From assembly GCF_051401765.1 (NCBI RefSeq), contig NW_027480597.1, positions 806,001 through 870,000 on the forward strand: DNA of 64,000 bases, given 5' to 3'. The stretch's first letter is position 1. Each line of letters opens with the position of its first letter. Positions 25,739 to 39,621 of the stretch are shown in pieces. The translations under genes were made by a program, and so were the position numbers. The stretch comes from Calliopsis andreniformis. Taxonomy: Eukaryota > Arthropoda > Insecta > Hymenoptera > Andrenidae. The notes under the pieces are model-generated. The model saw only the letters and a list, made by a program, of their open reading frames with translations. It did not search any database and was not told the DNA's origin.

Positions 25739-28700
25739 ATGCTAAGGCTATGGCTATGTCTACGGCTGCTGTGGCTCTGGCTCCGGCTGCTATGGGTATG
25801 CCTATGGCTGCTATGGCTATCGCTATGGCTGCTATGGCTGCTATGGATATGGCTATGGCTGCTACGGCTATGGCTATGGCTGCTATGGCTATGGCTATGG
25901 CTATGGCTATGGCTGCTATGGCTATGTCTATGTCTATGGCTATGGCTATGGCTGCTATGGCTATGGCTTTGGCTACTATGGCCATGGCTATGGCAGCTAT
26001 GGCTATAGCTATGGCTGCTATGGCTATGGTTATGTCTATGGCTGCTAAGGATATGGCTATGTCTACGGCTGCTGCGGCTCTGGCTCTCGCTGCTATGGAT
26101 ATGCCTATGGCTGCTATGGCTATGGCTATGGCTGCTATGGCTGTGGTTATGGCTGCAATGGCTATGGCAATGGCTGCTATGGCTATGGCTATGGCTGCGG
26201 CTGCTATGGCTACGGCTGCTATGGCTATGGCTATGGCTGCTATGGCTATGGCTATGGCTATGTCTGCTATGACTATGGCTACGGCCAAGGCTGCTATGGC
26301 TATGGCTATGGCTATGTCTGCTATGGGTATGGCTATGGCTAAGGCTGCTGTGGCTATGGCTATGGCCGCTTTGGCAATGGCTACAGCTGCTATGGTTATG
26401 GCTATGGCATTGGCTGCTATGGCTATGGCTATGATTATGGCTGCTATGGCTGTGGCTATGTGTGTGTCTGCTATGGATATAGCTATGGTTGATATGGCTC
26501 TGCATACGGCTGCTATGGCTATCGCTATGGATGCTATGGCTATGGTTATGGCTGCATTGGCTATGGCTATGGCTGCTATGGCTACGGCTATGGCTGCTAT
26601 GGCTATGGCTATGGCTGCATCGGCTATGGCTATGGCTGCTATGGCTATGGCTATGGCTATGGCTATGGCTGCTATGGTTATGGCTATGGCTGCTATGGCT
26701 GTGGCTATGGCTATGGCTGCTTTGTCTATGGATATGGCCATGACTGCTATGGCTATGGCTATGGCTCCTATGGGTTTGGCTATGGCTACGGCTGCTATGG
26801 CTATGGCTATGTCTGCTATGGCTATGGCTATGGCTATGGCTGCTATGGCTATGTCTATGGCTATAACTGCTATGGCTATGGCTATGGCTGCTATGGCTAT
26901 GGCTATGGCTGCTATGGCTGTGGTTATGGCTGCTATGGCTATTGCTATGGCTGCTATGGCTATGGCTATGGCCATGGCTGCTATGGCTATGGCTATGGCT
27001 ATGACTGCTATGGCTATGGCTATGGCCGATATGGATATGGCTATGGCTATGGCTGCTATGGCTACGGCTTTGGCTACTATGGCCATTGGTATGGCTGCTA
27101 TGGCTATGGCTATGGCTGCTATGGCTATGGCTATGGCTATGGCTGCTATGGCTATGGCTATGTCTACGGCTGCAGTGGCTCTGGCTCCGGCTGCTATGGG
27201 TATGCCTATGGCTGCTATGGCTATCGCTACGGCTGCTATGGCTATGGCTATGGCTGCTATGGCTATGGCTATGGCTGCTATGGCCATGGTTATGTCTATG
27301 GCTCCCAAGGCTATGGCTATGTCTACGGCTGCTGTGGCTCCGGCTCTGGCTGCTATGGCTATGGCTATGGCTATGGCTGCTATGGCTATGGCTATGGCTG
27401 CTACGGCTATGGCTATGGCTATGGCTATGGCTGCTATGGCTATGGCTGTTATGGCTATGGCTATGGCTATGACTGCTATGGCTATGGCTATGGCTGCTAT
27501 GGCTATCGCTGTGGCTGCTATGGCTATGGCTATAGCTATGACTGCTATGGCTATGGCTATGGCTGCTATGGGTATGGCTATGCCTATGGCTGCTATGGCT
27601 ATGGCCATGACTGCTATGGCTGTGGCTATGACTGCTCTGGCTATGGCTATGGCTGTTATGGCTATGGCTATGGCTGCTATGGCTATGGCTATGGCTGCTA
27701 CGGCTATGGCTATGGCTGCTACGGCTATGGCTATGGCTGCTATGGCTATGGCTATGGCTATGGCTATGGCTGCTATGGCTATGTCTATGTCTATGGCTAT
27801 GGCTATGGCTGCTATGGCTATGGCTTTGGCTACTATGGCCATGGCTATGGCAGCTATGGCTATAGCTATGGCTGCTATGGCTATGGTTATGTCTATGGCT
27901 GCTAAGGATATGGCTATGTCTACGGCTGCTGCGGCTCTGGCTCTCGCTGCTATGGATATGCCTATGGCTGCTATGGCTATGGCTATGGCTGCTATGGCTG
28001 TGGTTATGGCTGCAATGGCTATGGCAATGGCTGCTATGGCTATGGCTATGGCTGCGGCTGCTATGGCTACGGCTGCTATGGCTATGGCTATGGCTGCTAT
28101 GGCTATGGCTATGGCTATGTCTGCTATGACTATGGCTACGGCCAAGGCTGCTATGGCTATGGCTATGGCTATGTCTGCTATGGGTATGGCTATGGCTAAG
28201 GCTGCTGTGGCTATGGCTATGGCCGCTTTGGCAATGGCTACAGCTGCTATGGTTATGGCTATGGCATTGGCTGCTATGGCTATGGCTATGATTATGGCTG
28301 CTATGGCTGTGGCTATGTGTGTGTCTGCTATGGATATAGCTATGGTTGATATGGCTCTGCATACGGCTGCTATGGCTATCGCTATGGATGCTATGGCTAT
28401 GGTTATGGCTGCATTGGCTATGGCTATGGCTGCTATGGCTACGGCTATGGCTGCTATGGCTATGGCTATGGCTGCATCGGCTATGGCTATGGCTGCTATG
28501 GCTATGGCTATGGCTATGGCTATGGCTGCTATGGTTATGGCTATGGCTGCTATGGCTGTGGCTATGGCTATGGCTGCTTTGTCTATGGATATGGCCATGA
28601 CTGCTATGGCTATGGCTATGGCTCCTATGGGTTTGGCTATGGCTATGGCTGCTATGGCTATGGCTATGTCTGCTATGGCTATGGCTATGGCTATGGCTGC

Positions 28701-30567
28701 TATGGCTATGTCTATGGCTATAACTGCTATGGCTATGGCTATGGCTGCTATGGCTATGGCTATGGCTGCTATGGCTGTGGTTATGGCTGCTATGGCTATT
28801 GCTATGGCTGCTATGGCTATGGCTATGGCCATGGCTGCTATGGCTATGGCTATGGCTATGACTGCTATGGCTATGGCTATGGCCGATATGGATATGGCTA
28901 TGGCTATGGCTGCTATGGCTACGGCTTTGGCTACTATGGCCATTGGTATGGCTGCTATGGCTATGGCTATGGCTGCTATGGCTATGGCTATGGCTATGGC
29001 TGCTATGGCTATGGCTATGTCTACGGCTGCAGTGGCTCTGGCTCCGGCTGCTATGGGTATGCCTATGGCTGCTATGGCTATCGCTACGGCTGCTATGGCT
29101 ATGGCTATGGCTGCTATGGCTTTGGCTATGGCTGCTATGGCCATGGTTATGTCTATGGCTGCCAAGGCTATGGCTATGTCTACGGCTGCTGTGGCTCCGG
29201 CTCTGGCTGCTATGGCTATGGCTATGGCTGCTATGGCTATGGCTATGGCTGCTATGGCTGTGGTTATGGCTGCTATGGCTATGGCTAAGGCTGCTATGGC
29301 TATGGCTATGGCTATGGCTGCTATGGCTATGGCTATGGCTGCTACGGCTATGGCTATGGCTATGGCTATGGCTGCTATGGCTATGGCTGTTATGGCTATG
29401 GCTATGGCTATGACTGCTATGGCTATGGCTATGGCTGCTATGGCTATCGCTGTGGCTGCTATGGCTATGGCTATGGCTGCTATGGCTATGGTTATGGCTG
29501 TGAATGCTAAGGCTATGGCTATGTCTACGGCTGCTCTGGCTCTGGCTCCGGCTGCTATGGGTATGCCTATGGCTGCTATGGCTATCGCTATGGCTGCTAT
29601 GGCTGCTATGGCTATGGATATGGCTGCTACGGCTATGGCTATGGCTGCTATGGCTATGGCTATGGCTATGGCTATGGCTGCTATGGCTATGTCTATGTCT
29701 ATGGCTATGGCTGCTATGGCTATGGCTTTGGCTACTATGGCCATGGCTATGGCAGCTATGGCTATAGCTATGGCTGCTATGGCTATGGTTATGTCTATGG
29801 CTGCTAAGGATATGGCTATGTCTACGGCTGCTGCGGCTCTGGCTCTCGCTGCTATGGATATGCCTATGGCTGCTATGGCTATGGCTATGGCTGCTATGGC
29901 TGTGGTTATGGCTGCAATGGCTATGGCAATGGCTGCTATGGCTATGGCTATGGCTATGTCTGCTATGACTATGGCTACGGCCAAGGCTGCTATGGCTATG
30001 GCTATGGCTATGTCTGCTATGGGTATGGCTATGGCTAAGGCTGCTGTGGCTATGGCTATGGCCGCTTTGGCAATGGCTACAGCTGCTATGGCTATGGCTA
30101 TGGCATTGGCTGCTATGGCTATGGCTATGATTATGGCTGCAATGGCTGTGGCTCTGTGTGTGTCTGCTATGGATATAGCTATGGTTGCTATGGCTCTGCA
30201 TACGGCTGCTATGGCTATCGCTATGGATGCTATGGCTATGGTTATGGCTGCATTGGCTATGGCTATGGCTGCTATGGCTACGGCTATGGCTGCTATGGCT
30301 ATGGCTATGGCTGCATCGGCTATGGCTATGGCTGCTATGGCCATGGCTATGGCTATGGCTATGGCTGCTATGGGTACGGCTATGGCTGCTATGGCCATGG
30401 CTATGGCTATGGCTATGGATCCTATGGCTATGTCTATGGCTATGGCTGCTATGGCTATGGCTTTGGCTACTATGGCCATGCCTATGGCAGCTATGGCTAT
30501 GGCTATGGCTGCTATGGCTGTGGTTATGTCTGCTATGGCTATGGCTATGGTTGCTATGGTTATGGCT
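25739..30567 (+). repeat. Transition domain with 1857- and 1902-bp spaced blocks
   Basis: AAGGATATGG anchors at 26047, 27904 and 29806 define two blocks, 1857 and 1902 bp long. TGTGTGT words are at 26461, 28318 and 30157. The first two are followed by a private variant, GTTGATATGGCTCTGCATACG-like (26486 and 28343), that is otherwise seen only at 43-62 kb, so this domain is the nearest relative of the right-hand HOR. A GGATCC at 30417-30422 is the only GATC I noticed in the window. Confidence 0.78.
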
Positions 30568-33500
30568 ACGGCTTCTATGGCTGTGGCTAAGGCTATGTCT
30601 GCTTTGTCTCTGGCTATGGCCATGATTGCTATGGCTATGGCTATGGCTGCTATGGGTATGGCTATGGCTATGTCTGCTATGGCTATGGCTATGTCTGCTA
30701 TGGCTATGGCTATGGCTATAGCTGCTATGGCTATGTCTATGGCTATGACTGCTATGGCTATGGCTATTTCTGCTATGGCTATGGTTATGGCTGCTATGGC
30801 TGTGGTTATGGCTGCTATGGCTATTGCTATGGCTGCTATGGCTATGGCTATGGCTGCTATGGCTATGGCTATGGCTGCTATGGCTATGGCTATGGCTATG
30901 GCTATGACTGCTATGGCTATGTCTATGGCTGCTATGGGTATGGCTATGCCTATGGCAGCTATGGCTATGGCTATGGCTGCTATGGCTGTGGCTATATCTG
31001 CTATGGCTATGGCTATGGCTGCTATGGCTATGGCTATGGCTATGGCTATGGCTGCTATGGCTATGGCCATGACCGCTATGGATATGGCTATGGCTATGGC
31101 TGCTATGGCTACGGCTTTGGCTACTATGGCCATTGGTATGGCTGCTATGGCTATGGCTATGGCTGCTATGGCTATGGCTACGGCTATGGTTTTGGCGGCT
31201 ATGGCTATGTCTATGGCTATGGCTGCAATGGCTATGGCTTTGGCTACTATGGCCATGGCTATGGCTTTGGCTACTATGGCCATGGCTGTGGCTGCTGTGG
31301 CTATGGCTATGGCTGCTATGGCTATGATTATGTCTATGGCTGCTAAGGCTATGGCTATGTCTACGGCTGCTGTGGCTCTGGCTCTGGCTGCTATGGCTCT
31401 GTCTGCTATGGCTATGGCTATGGCCGCTATGGCTGTGGTTATGGCTGCTATGGCTATGGCAATGGCTGCTATGGCTATGGCTATGGCTATAGCTGCTATG
31501 GCTATGGCTATGACTATGGCTATTGCTGCTAAGGCTATGGCGATGGCTATGGCTGCTATGGCTATGGCTATGGCTGCTATGGCTGTGGCTATGTCTGCTA
31601 TGGCTATGGCTATGTCTGCTATGGCTATGGCTATGGCTGCTATGGCTATGGCTATGGCCATGGCTGCTATGGCTATGGCTATGGCTATGACTGCTATGGC
31701 TATGGCTATGGCCGCTATGGATATGGCTATGGCTATGGCTGCTATGGCTACGGCTTTGGCTACTATGGCCATTGGTATGGCTGCTATGGCTATGGCTATG
31801 GCTGCTATGGCTATGGCTACGGCTATGGTTTTGGCGGCTATGGCTATGTCTATGGCTATGGCTGCAATGGCTATGGCTTTGGCTACTATGGCCATGGCTA
31901 TGGCTTTGGCTACTGTGGCCATGGCTGTGGCTGCTGTGGCTATGGCTATGGCTGCTATGGCTATGATTATGTCTATGGCTGCTAAGGCTATGGCTATGTC
32001 TACGGCTGCTGTGGCTTTGGCTCTGGCTGCTATGGCTCTGGCTGCTATGGCTATGGCTATGGCCGCTATGGCTGTGGTTATGGCTGCTATGGCTATGGCA
32101 ATGGCTGCTATGGCTATGGCTATGGCTATAGCTGCTATGGCTATGGCTATGACTATGGCTATTGCTGCTAAGGCTATGGCGATGGCTATCGCTGCTATGG
32201 CTATGGCTATGGCTGCTATGGCTGTGGCTATGTCTGCTATGGCTATGGCTATGGCTGCTATGGCTATGGCTATGGCTGCTATGGCTATGGCTATGGCCAT
32301 GGCTGCTATGGCTATGGCTATGGCTATGACTGCTATGGCTATGGCTATGGCCGCTATGGATATGGCTATGGCTATGGCTGCTATGGCTATGGCTTTGGCT
32401 ACTATGGCCATTGGTATGGCTGTTATGGCTATGGCTATGGCTATGACTGCTATGGCTATGGCTATGGCTGCTGTGGGTATGGCTATGGCTGCTATGGCTA
32501 TGGCTATGGCTGCTATGGCTACGGCTTTGGCTACTATGGCCATTGCAATGGCTGCTATGGCTATGGCTATGGCTGCTATGGGTATGGTTATGGCTATGGC
32601 TGCTAAGGCTATGGCTATGCCTACGGCTGCTGTGGCTCTGGCTCCGGCTGCTATGAGTATGCCTATGGCTGCTATGGGTATGGCTGTGGCTATGGCTGCT
32701 ATGGCTATGGCTATGTCTGCTATGGCTATGGCTATGGCTATAGCTGCTATGGCTATGTCTATGGCTATGACTGCTATGGCTATGGCTATGGCTGCTATGG
32801 CTATGGTTATGGCTGCTATGGCTGTGGTTATGGCTGCTATGGCTATTGCTACGGCTGCTATGGCTATGGCTATGGCTGCTATGGCTATGGCTATGGCTGC
32901 TATGGCTATGGCTATGGCTATGGCTATGACTGCTATGGCTATGTCTATGGCTGCTATGGGTATGGCTATGCCTATGGCAGCTATGGCTATGGCTATGGCT
33001 GCTATGGCTGTGGCTATATCTGCTATGGCTATGGCTATGGCTGCTATGGCTATGGCTATGGCTATGGCTATGGCTGCTATGGCTATGGCTATGGCTGTGA
33101 CTGCTATGGCTATGGCCATGACCGCTATGGATATGGCTATGGCTATGGCTGCTATGGCTACGGCTTTGGCTACTATGGCCATTGGTATGGCTGCTATGGC
33201 TATGGCTATGGCTGCTATGGCTATGGCTACGGCTATGGTTTTGGCGGCTATGGCTATGTCTATGGCTATGGCTGCAATGGCTATGGCTTTGGCTACTATG
33301 GCCATGGCTATGGCTTTGGCTACTATGGCCATGGCTGTGGCTGCTGTGGCTATGGCTATGGCTGCTATGGCTATGATTATGTCTATGGCTGCTAAGGCTA
33401 TGGCTATGTCTACGGCTGCTGTGGCTCTGGCTCTGGCTGCTATGGCTCTGGCTGCTATGGCTATGGCTATGGCCGCTATGGCTGTGGTTATGGCTGCTAT

Positions 33501-35094
33501 GGCTATGGCAATGGCTGCTATGGCTATGGCTATGGCTATAGCTGCTATGGCTATGGCTATGACTATGGCTATTGCTGCTAAGGCTATGGCGATGGCTATG
33601 GCTGCTATGGCTATGGCTATGGCTGCTATGGCTGTGGCTATGTCTGCTATGGCTATGGCTATGGCTGCAATGGCTATGGCTATGGCTGCTATGGCTATGG
33701 CTATGGCCATGGCTGCTATGGCTATGGCTATGGCTATGACTGCTATGGCTATGGCTATGGCCGCTATGGATATGGCTATGGCTATGGCTGCTATGGCTAC
33801 GGCTTTGGCTACTATGGCCATTGGTATGGCTGCTATGGCTATGGCTATGGCTATGACTGCTATGGCTATGGCTATGGCTGCTGTGGGTATGGCTATGGCT
33901 GCTATGGCTATGGCTATGGCTGCTATGGCTACGGCTTTGGCTACTATGGCCATTGCAATGGCTGCTATGGCTATGGCTATGGCTGCTATGGCTATGGCTA
34001 TAGCTATGACTGCTATGGCTATGACTATGGCTGCTATGGGTATGGCTATGCCTATGGCTGCTATGGCTATGGCCATGACTGCTATGGCTGTGGCTATGAC
34101 TGCTCTGGCTATGGCTATGGCTGCTATGGCTATGGCTATGGCTGCTATGGCTATGGCTATGTCTGCTACGGCTATGGCTATGGCTATGGCTATGGCTGCT
34201 ATGGCTATGGCTGTTATGGCTATGGCTATGGCTATGACTGCTATGGCTATGGCTATGGCTGCTATGGCTATCGCTATGGCTGCTATGGCTATGGCTACGG
34301 CTGCTATGGCTATGGTTATGGCTATGAATGCTAAGGCTATGGCTATGTCTACGGCTGCTGTGGCTCTGGCTCCGGCTGCTATGGATATGCCTATGGCTGC
34401 TATGGCTATGGCTATGGCTGCTATGGCTGTGGTTATGGCTGCAATGGCTATGGCAATGGCTGCTATGGCTATGGCTATGGCTGCGGCTGCTATGGCTACG
34501 GCTGCTATGGCTATGGCTATGGCTGCTATGGCTATGGCTATGGCTATGTCTGCTATGACTATGGCTACGGCCAAGGCTGCTATGGCTATGGCTATGGCTA
34601 TGTCTGCTATGGGTATGGCTATGGCTGAGGCTGCTGTGGCTATGGCTATGGCCGCTTTGGCAATGGCTACAGCTGCTATGGCTATGGCTATGGCATTGGT
34701 TGCTATGGCTATGGCTATGGCTATGGCTGCTATGGCTATGGCTATGGCTATGACTGCTATGGCTATGGCCATGACCGCTATGGATATGGCTATGGTTATG
34801 GCTGCTATGGCTATGGCTATGTCTGCTATGGCTGTGGTTATGGCTGCTATGGCTATTGCTATGGCTGTTATGGCTATGGCTATGGCTGCTATGGCTATGG
34901 CTATGGCTGCTATGGCTATGGCTATGGCTATGTCTATGGCTGCTATGGCTATGGCTATGGCTATGACTGCTATGGCTATGGCTATGGCCGCTATGGATAT
35001 GGCTATGTCTATGGCTGCTATGGCTACGGCTTTGGCTACTATGGCCATTGGTATGGCTGCTATGGCTATGGCTATGGCTGCTATGGCTATGGCT
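30568..35094 (+). repeat. 4527-bp middle HOR, copy 1
   Basis: The ACGGCTTCTATGG word at 30568 recurs at 35095, exactly 4527 bp on. Landmarks at 31133, 31772, 33182 and 34328 all recur at +4527. Inside, about 640 bp is duplicated in tandem (31133 to 31772, 639 bp), each copy carrying ACGG...TTTTGGCGG (31180, 31819) and an ATTGCTGCTAAGGCTATGGCG word. There is no AAGGATATGG anchor and no TGTGTGT word, so this HOR is a separate lineage from the left HOR. Confidence 0.85.
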
Positions 35095-38000
35095 ACGGCT
35101 TCTATGGCTGTGGCTAAGGCTATGTCTGCTTTGTCTCTGGCTATGGCCATGATTGCTATGGCTATGGCTATGGCTGCTATGGGTATGGCTATGGCTATGT
35201 CTGCTATGGCTATGGCTATGTCTACTATGGCTATGGCTATGGCTATAGCTGCTATGGCTATGTCTATGGCTATGACTGCTATGGCTATGGCTATGGCTGC
35301 TATGGCTATGGTTATGGCTGCTATGGCTGTGGTTATGGCTGCTATGGCTATTGCTATGGCTGCTATGGCTATGGCTATGGCTGCTATGGCTATGGCTATG
35401 GCTGCTATGGCTATGGCTATGGCTATGGCTATGACTGCTATGGCTATGTCTATGGCTGCTATGGGTATGGCTATGCCTATGGCAGCTATGGCTATGGCTA
35501 TGGCTGCTATGGCTGTGGCTATATCTGCTATGGCTATGGCTATGGCTGCTATGGCTATGGCTATGGCTATGGCTATGGCTGCTATGGCTATGGCCATGAC
35601 CGCTATGGATATGGCTATGGCTATGGCTGCTATGGCTACGGCTTTGGCTACTATGGCCATTGGTATGGCTGCTATGGCTATGGCTATGGCTGCTATGGCT
35701 ATGGCTACGGCTATGGTTTTGGCGGCTATGGCTATGTCTATGGCTATGGCTGCAATGGCTATGGCTTTGGCTACTATGGCCATGGCTATGGCTTTGGCTA
35801 CTATGGCCATGGCTGTGGCTGCTGTGGCTATGGCTATGGCTGCTATGGCTATGATTATGTCTATGGCTGCTAAGGCTATGGCTATGTCTACGGCTGCTGT
35901 GGCTCTGGCTCTGGCTGCTATGGCTCTGTCTGCTATGGCTATGGCTATGGCCGCTATGGCTGTGGTTATGGCTGCTATGGCTATGGCAATGGCTGCTATG
36001 GCTATGGCTATGGCTATAGCTGCTATGGCTATGGCTATGACTATGGCTATTGCTGCTAAGGCTATGGCGATGGCTATGGCTGCTATGGCTATGGCTATGG
36101 CTGCTATGGCTGTGGCTATGTCTGCTATGGCTATGGCTATGTCTGCTATGGCTATGGCTATGGCTGCTATGGCTATGGCTATGGCCATGGCTGCTATGGC
36201 TATGGCTATGGCTATGACTGCTATGGCTATGGCTATGGCCGCTATGGATATGGCTATGGCTATGGCTGCTATGGCTACGGCTTTGGCTACTATGGCCATT
36301 GGTATGGCTGCTATGGCTATGGCTATGGCTGCTATGGCTATGGCTACGGCTATGGTTTTGGCGGCTATGGCTATGTCTATGGCTATGGCTGCAATGGCTA
36401 TGGCTTTGGCTACTATGGCCATGGCTATGGCTTTGGCTACTGTGGCCATGGCTGTGGCTGCTGTGGCTATGGCTATGGCTGCTATGGCTATGATTATGTC
36501 TATGGCTGCTAAGGCTATGGCTATGTCTACGGCTGCTGTGGCTTTGGCTCTGGCTGCTATGGCTCTGGCTGCTATGGCTATGGCTATGGCCGCTATGGCT
36601 GTGGTTATGGCTGCTATGGCTATGGCAATGGCTGCTATGGCTATGGCTATGGCTATAGCTGCTATGGCTATGGCTATGACTATGGCTATTGCTGCTAAGG
36701 CTATGGCGATGGCTATCGCTGCTATGGCTGTGGCTATGGCTGCTATGGCTGTGGCTATGTCTGCTATGGCTATGGCTATGGCTGCTATGGCTATGGCTAT
36801 GGCTGCTATGGCTATGGCTATGGCCATGGCTGCTATGGCTATGGCTATGGCTATGACTGCTATGGCTATGGCTATGGCCGCTATGGATATGGCTATGGCT
36901 ATGGCTGCTATGGCTATGGCTTTGGCTACTATGGCCATTGGTATGGCTGTTATGGCTATGGCTATGGCTATGACTGCTATGGCTATGGCTATGGCTGCTG
37001 TGGGTATGGCTATGGCTGCTATGGCTATGGCTATGGCTGCTATGGCTACGGCTTTGGCTACTATGGCCATTGCAATGGCTGCTATGGCTATGGCTATGGC
37101 TGCTATGGGTATGGTTATGGCTATGGCTGCTAAGGCTATGGCTATGCCTACGGCTGCTGTGGCTCTGGCTCCGGCTGCTATGAGTATGCCTATGGCTGCT
37201 ATGGGTATGGCTGTGGCTATGGCTGCTATGGCTATGGCTATGTCTGCTATGGCTATGGCTAAGGCTATAGCTGCTATGGCTATGTCTATGGCTATGACTG
37301 CTATGGCTATGGCTATGGCTGCTATGGCTATGGTTATGGCTGCTATGGCTGTGGTTATGGCTGCTATGGCTATTGCTACGGCTGCTATGGCTATGGCTAT
37401 GGCTGCTATGGCTATGGCTATGGCTGCTATGGCTATGGCTATGGCTATGGCTATGACTGCTATGGCTATGTCTATGGCTGCTATGGGTATGGCTATGCCT
37501 ATGGCAGCTATGGCTATGGCTATGGCTGCTATGGCTGTGGCTATATCTGCTATGGCTATGGCTATGGCTGCTATGGCTATGGCTATGGCTATGGCTATGG
37601 CTGCTATGGCTATGGCTATGGCTGTGACTGCTATGGCTATGGCCATGACCGCTATGGATATGGCTATGGCTATGGCTGCTATGGCTACGGCTTTGGCTAC
37701 TATGGCCATTGGTATGGCTGCTATGGCTATGGCTATGGCTGCTATGGCTATGGCTACGGCTATGGTTTTGGCGGCTATGGCTATGTCTATGGCTATGGCT
37801 GCAATGGCTATGGCTTTGGCTACTATGGCCATGGCTATGGCTTTGGCTACTATGGCCATGGCTGTGGCTGCTGTGGCTATGGCTATGGCTGCTATGGCTA
37901 TGATTATGTCTATGGCTGCTAAGGCTATGGCTATGTCTACGGCTGCTGTGGCTCTGGCTCTGGCTGCTATGGCTCTGGCTGCTATGGCTATGGCTATGGC

Positions 38001-39621
38001 CGCTATGGCTGTGGTTATGGCTGCTATGGCTATGGCAATGGCTGCTATGGCTATGGCTATGGCTATAGCTGCTATGGCTATGGCTATGACTATGGCTATT
38101 GCTGCTAAGGCTATGGCGATGGCTATGGCTGCTATGGCTATGGCTATGGCTGCTATGGCTGTGGCTATGTCTGCTATGGCTATGGCTATGGCTGCAATGG
38201 CTATGGCTATGGCTGCTATGGCTATGGCTATGGCCATGGCTGCTATGGCTATGGCTATGGCTATGACTGCTATGGCTATGGCTATGGCCGCTATGGATAT
38301 GGCTATGGCTATGGCTGCTATGGCTACGGCTTTGGCTACTATGGACATTGGTATGGCTGCTATGGCTATGGCTATGGCTATGACTGCTATGGCTATGGCT
38401 ATGGCTGCTGTGGGTATGGCTATGGCTGCTATGGCTATGGCTATGGCTGCTATGGCTACGGCTTTGGCTACTATGGCCATTGCAATGGCTGCTATGGCTA
38501 TGGCTATGGCTGCTATGGCTATGGCTATAGCTATGACTGCTATGGCTATGACTATGGCTGCTATGGGTATGGCTATGCCTATGGCTGCTATGGCTATGGC
38601 CATGACTGCTATGGCTGTGGCTATGACTGCTCTGGCTATGGCTATGGCTGCTATGGCTATGGCTATGGCTGCTATGGCTATGGCTATGTCTGCTACGGCT
38701 ATGGCTATGGCTATGGCTATGGCTGCTATGGCTATGGCTGTTATGGCTATGGCTATGGCTATGACTGCTATGGCTATGGCTATGGCTGCTATGGCTATCG
38801 CTATGGCTGCTATGGCTATGGCTACGGCTGCTATGGCTATGGTTATGGCTATGAATGCTAAGGCTATGGCTATGTCTACGGCTGCTGTGGCTCTGGCTCC
38901 GGCTGCTATGGATATGCCTATGGCTGCTATGGCTATGGCTATGGCTGCTATGGCTGTGGTTATGGCTGCAATGGCTATGGCAATGGCTGCTATGGCTATG
39001 GCTATGGCTGCGGCTGCTATGGCTACGGCTGCTATGGCTATGGCTATGGCTGCTATGGCTATGGCTATGGCTATGTCTGCTATGACTATGGCTACGGCCA
39101 AGGCTGCTATGGCTATGGCTATGGCTATGTCTGCTATGGGTATGGCTATGGCTGAGGCTGCTGTGGCTATGGCTATGGCCGCTTTGGCAATGGCTACAGC
39201 TGCTATGGCTATGGCTATGGCATTGGTTGCTATGGCTATGGCTATGGCTATGGCTGCTATGGCTATGGCTATGGCTATGACTGCTATGGCTATGGCCATG
39301 ACCGCTATGGATATGGCTATGGTTATGGCTGCTATGGCTATGGCTATGTCTGCTATGGCTGTGGTTATGGCTGCTATGGCTATTGCTATGGCTGTTATGG
39401 CTATGGCTATGGCTGCTATGGCTATGGCTATGGCTGCTATGGCTATGGCTATGGCTATGTCTATGGCTGCTATGGCTATGGCTATGGCTATGACTGCTAT
39501 GGCTATGGCTATGGCCGCTATGGATATGGCTATGTCTATGGCTGCTATGGCTACGGCTTTGGCTACTATGGCCATTGGTATGGCTGCTATGGCTATGGCT
39601 ATGGCTGCTATGGCTATGGCT
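35095..39621 (+). repeat. 4527-bp middle HOR, copy 2
   Basis: Same length as copy 1 with very few private changes: for example TCTACT near 35221 where copy 1 has TCTGCT, AAG near 37261 for ATG, and GAC at about 38344 for GCC. No length change was seen across 4.5 kb. Its right edge is a clean switch: at 39622, after ACGGCT, the sequence continues as the internal 31.8-kb type instead of starting a third unit. Confidence 0.85.

Noticed and set aside
30417..30422. GGATCC site as a cloning or vector junction
   Set aside because: It comes from one change (GGATGCT to GGATCCT) in an ordinary monomer, with normal repeat on both sides.
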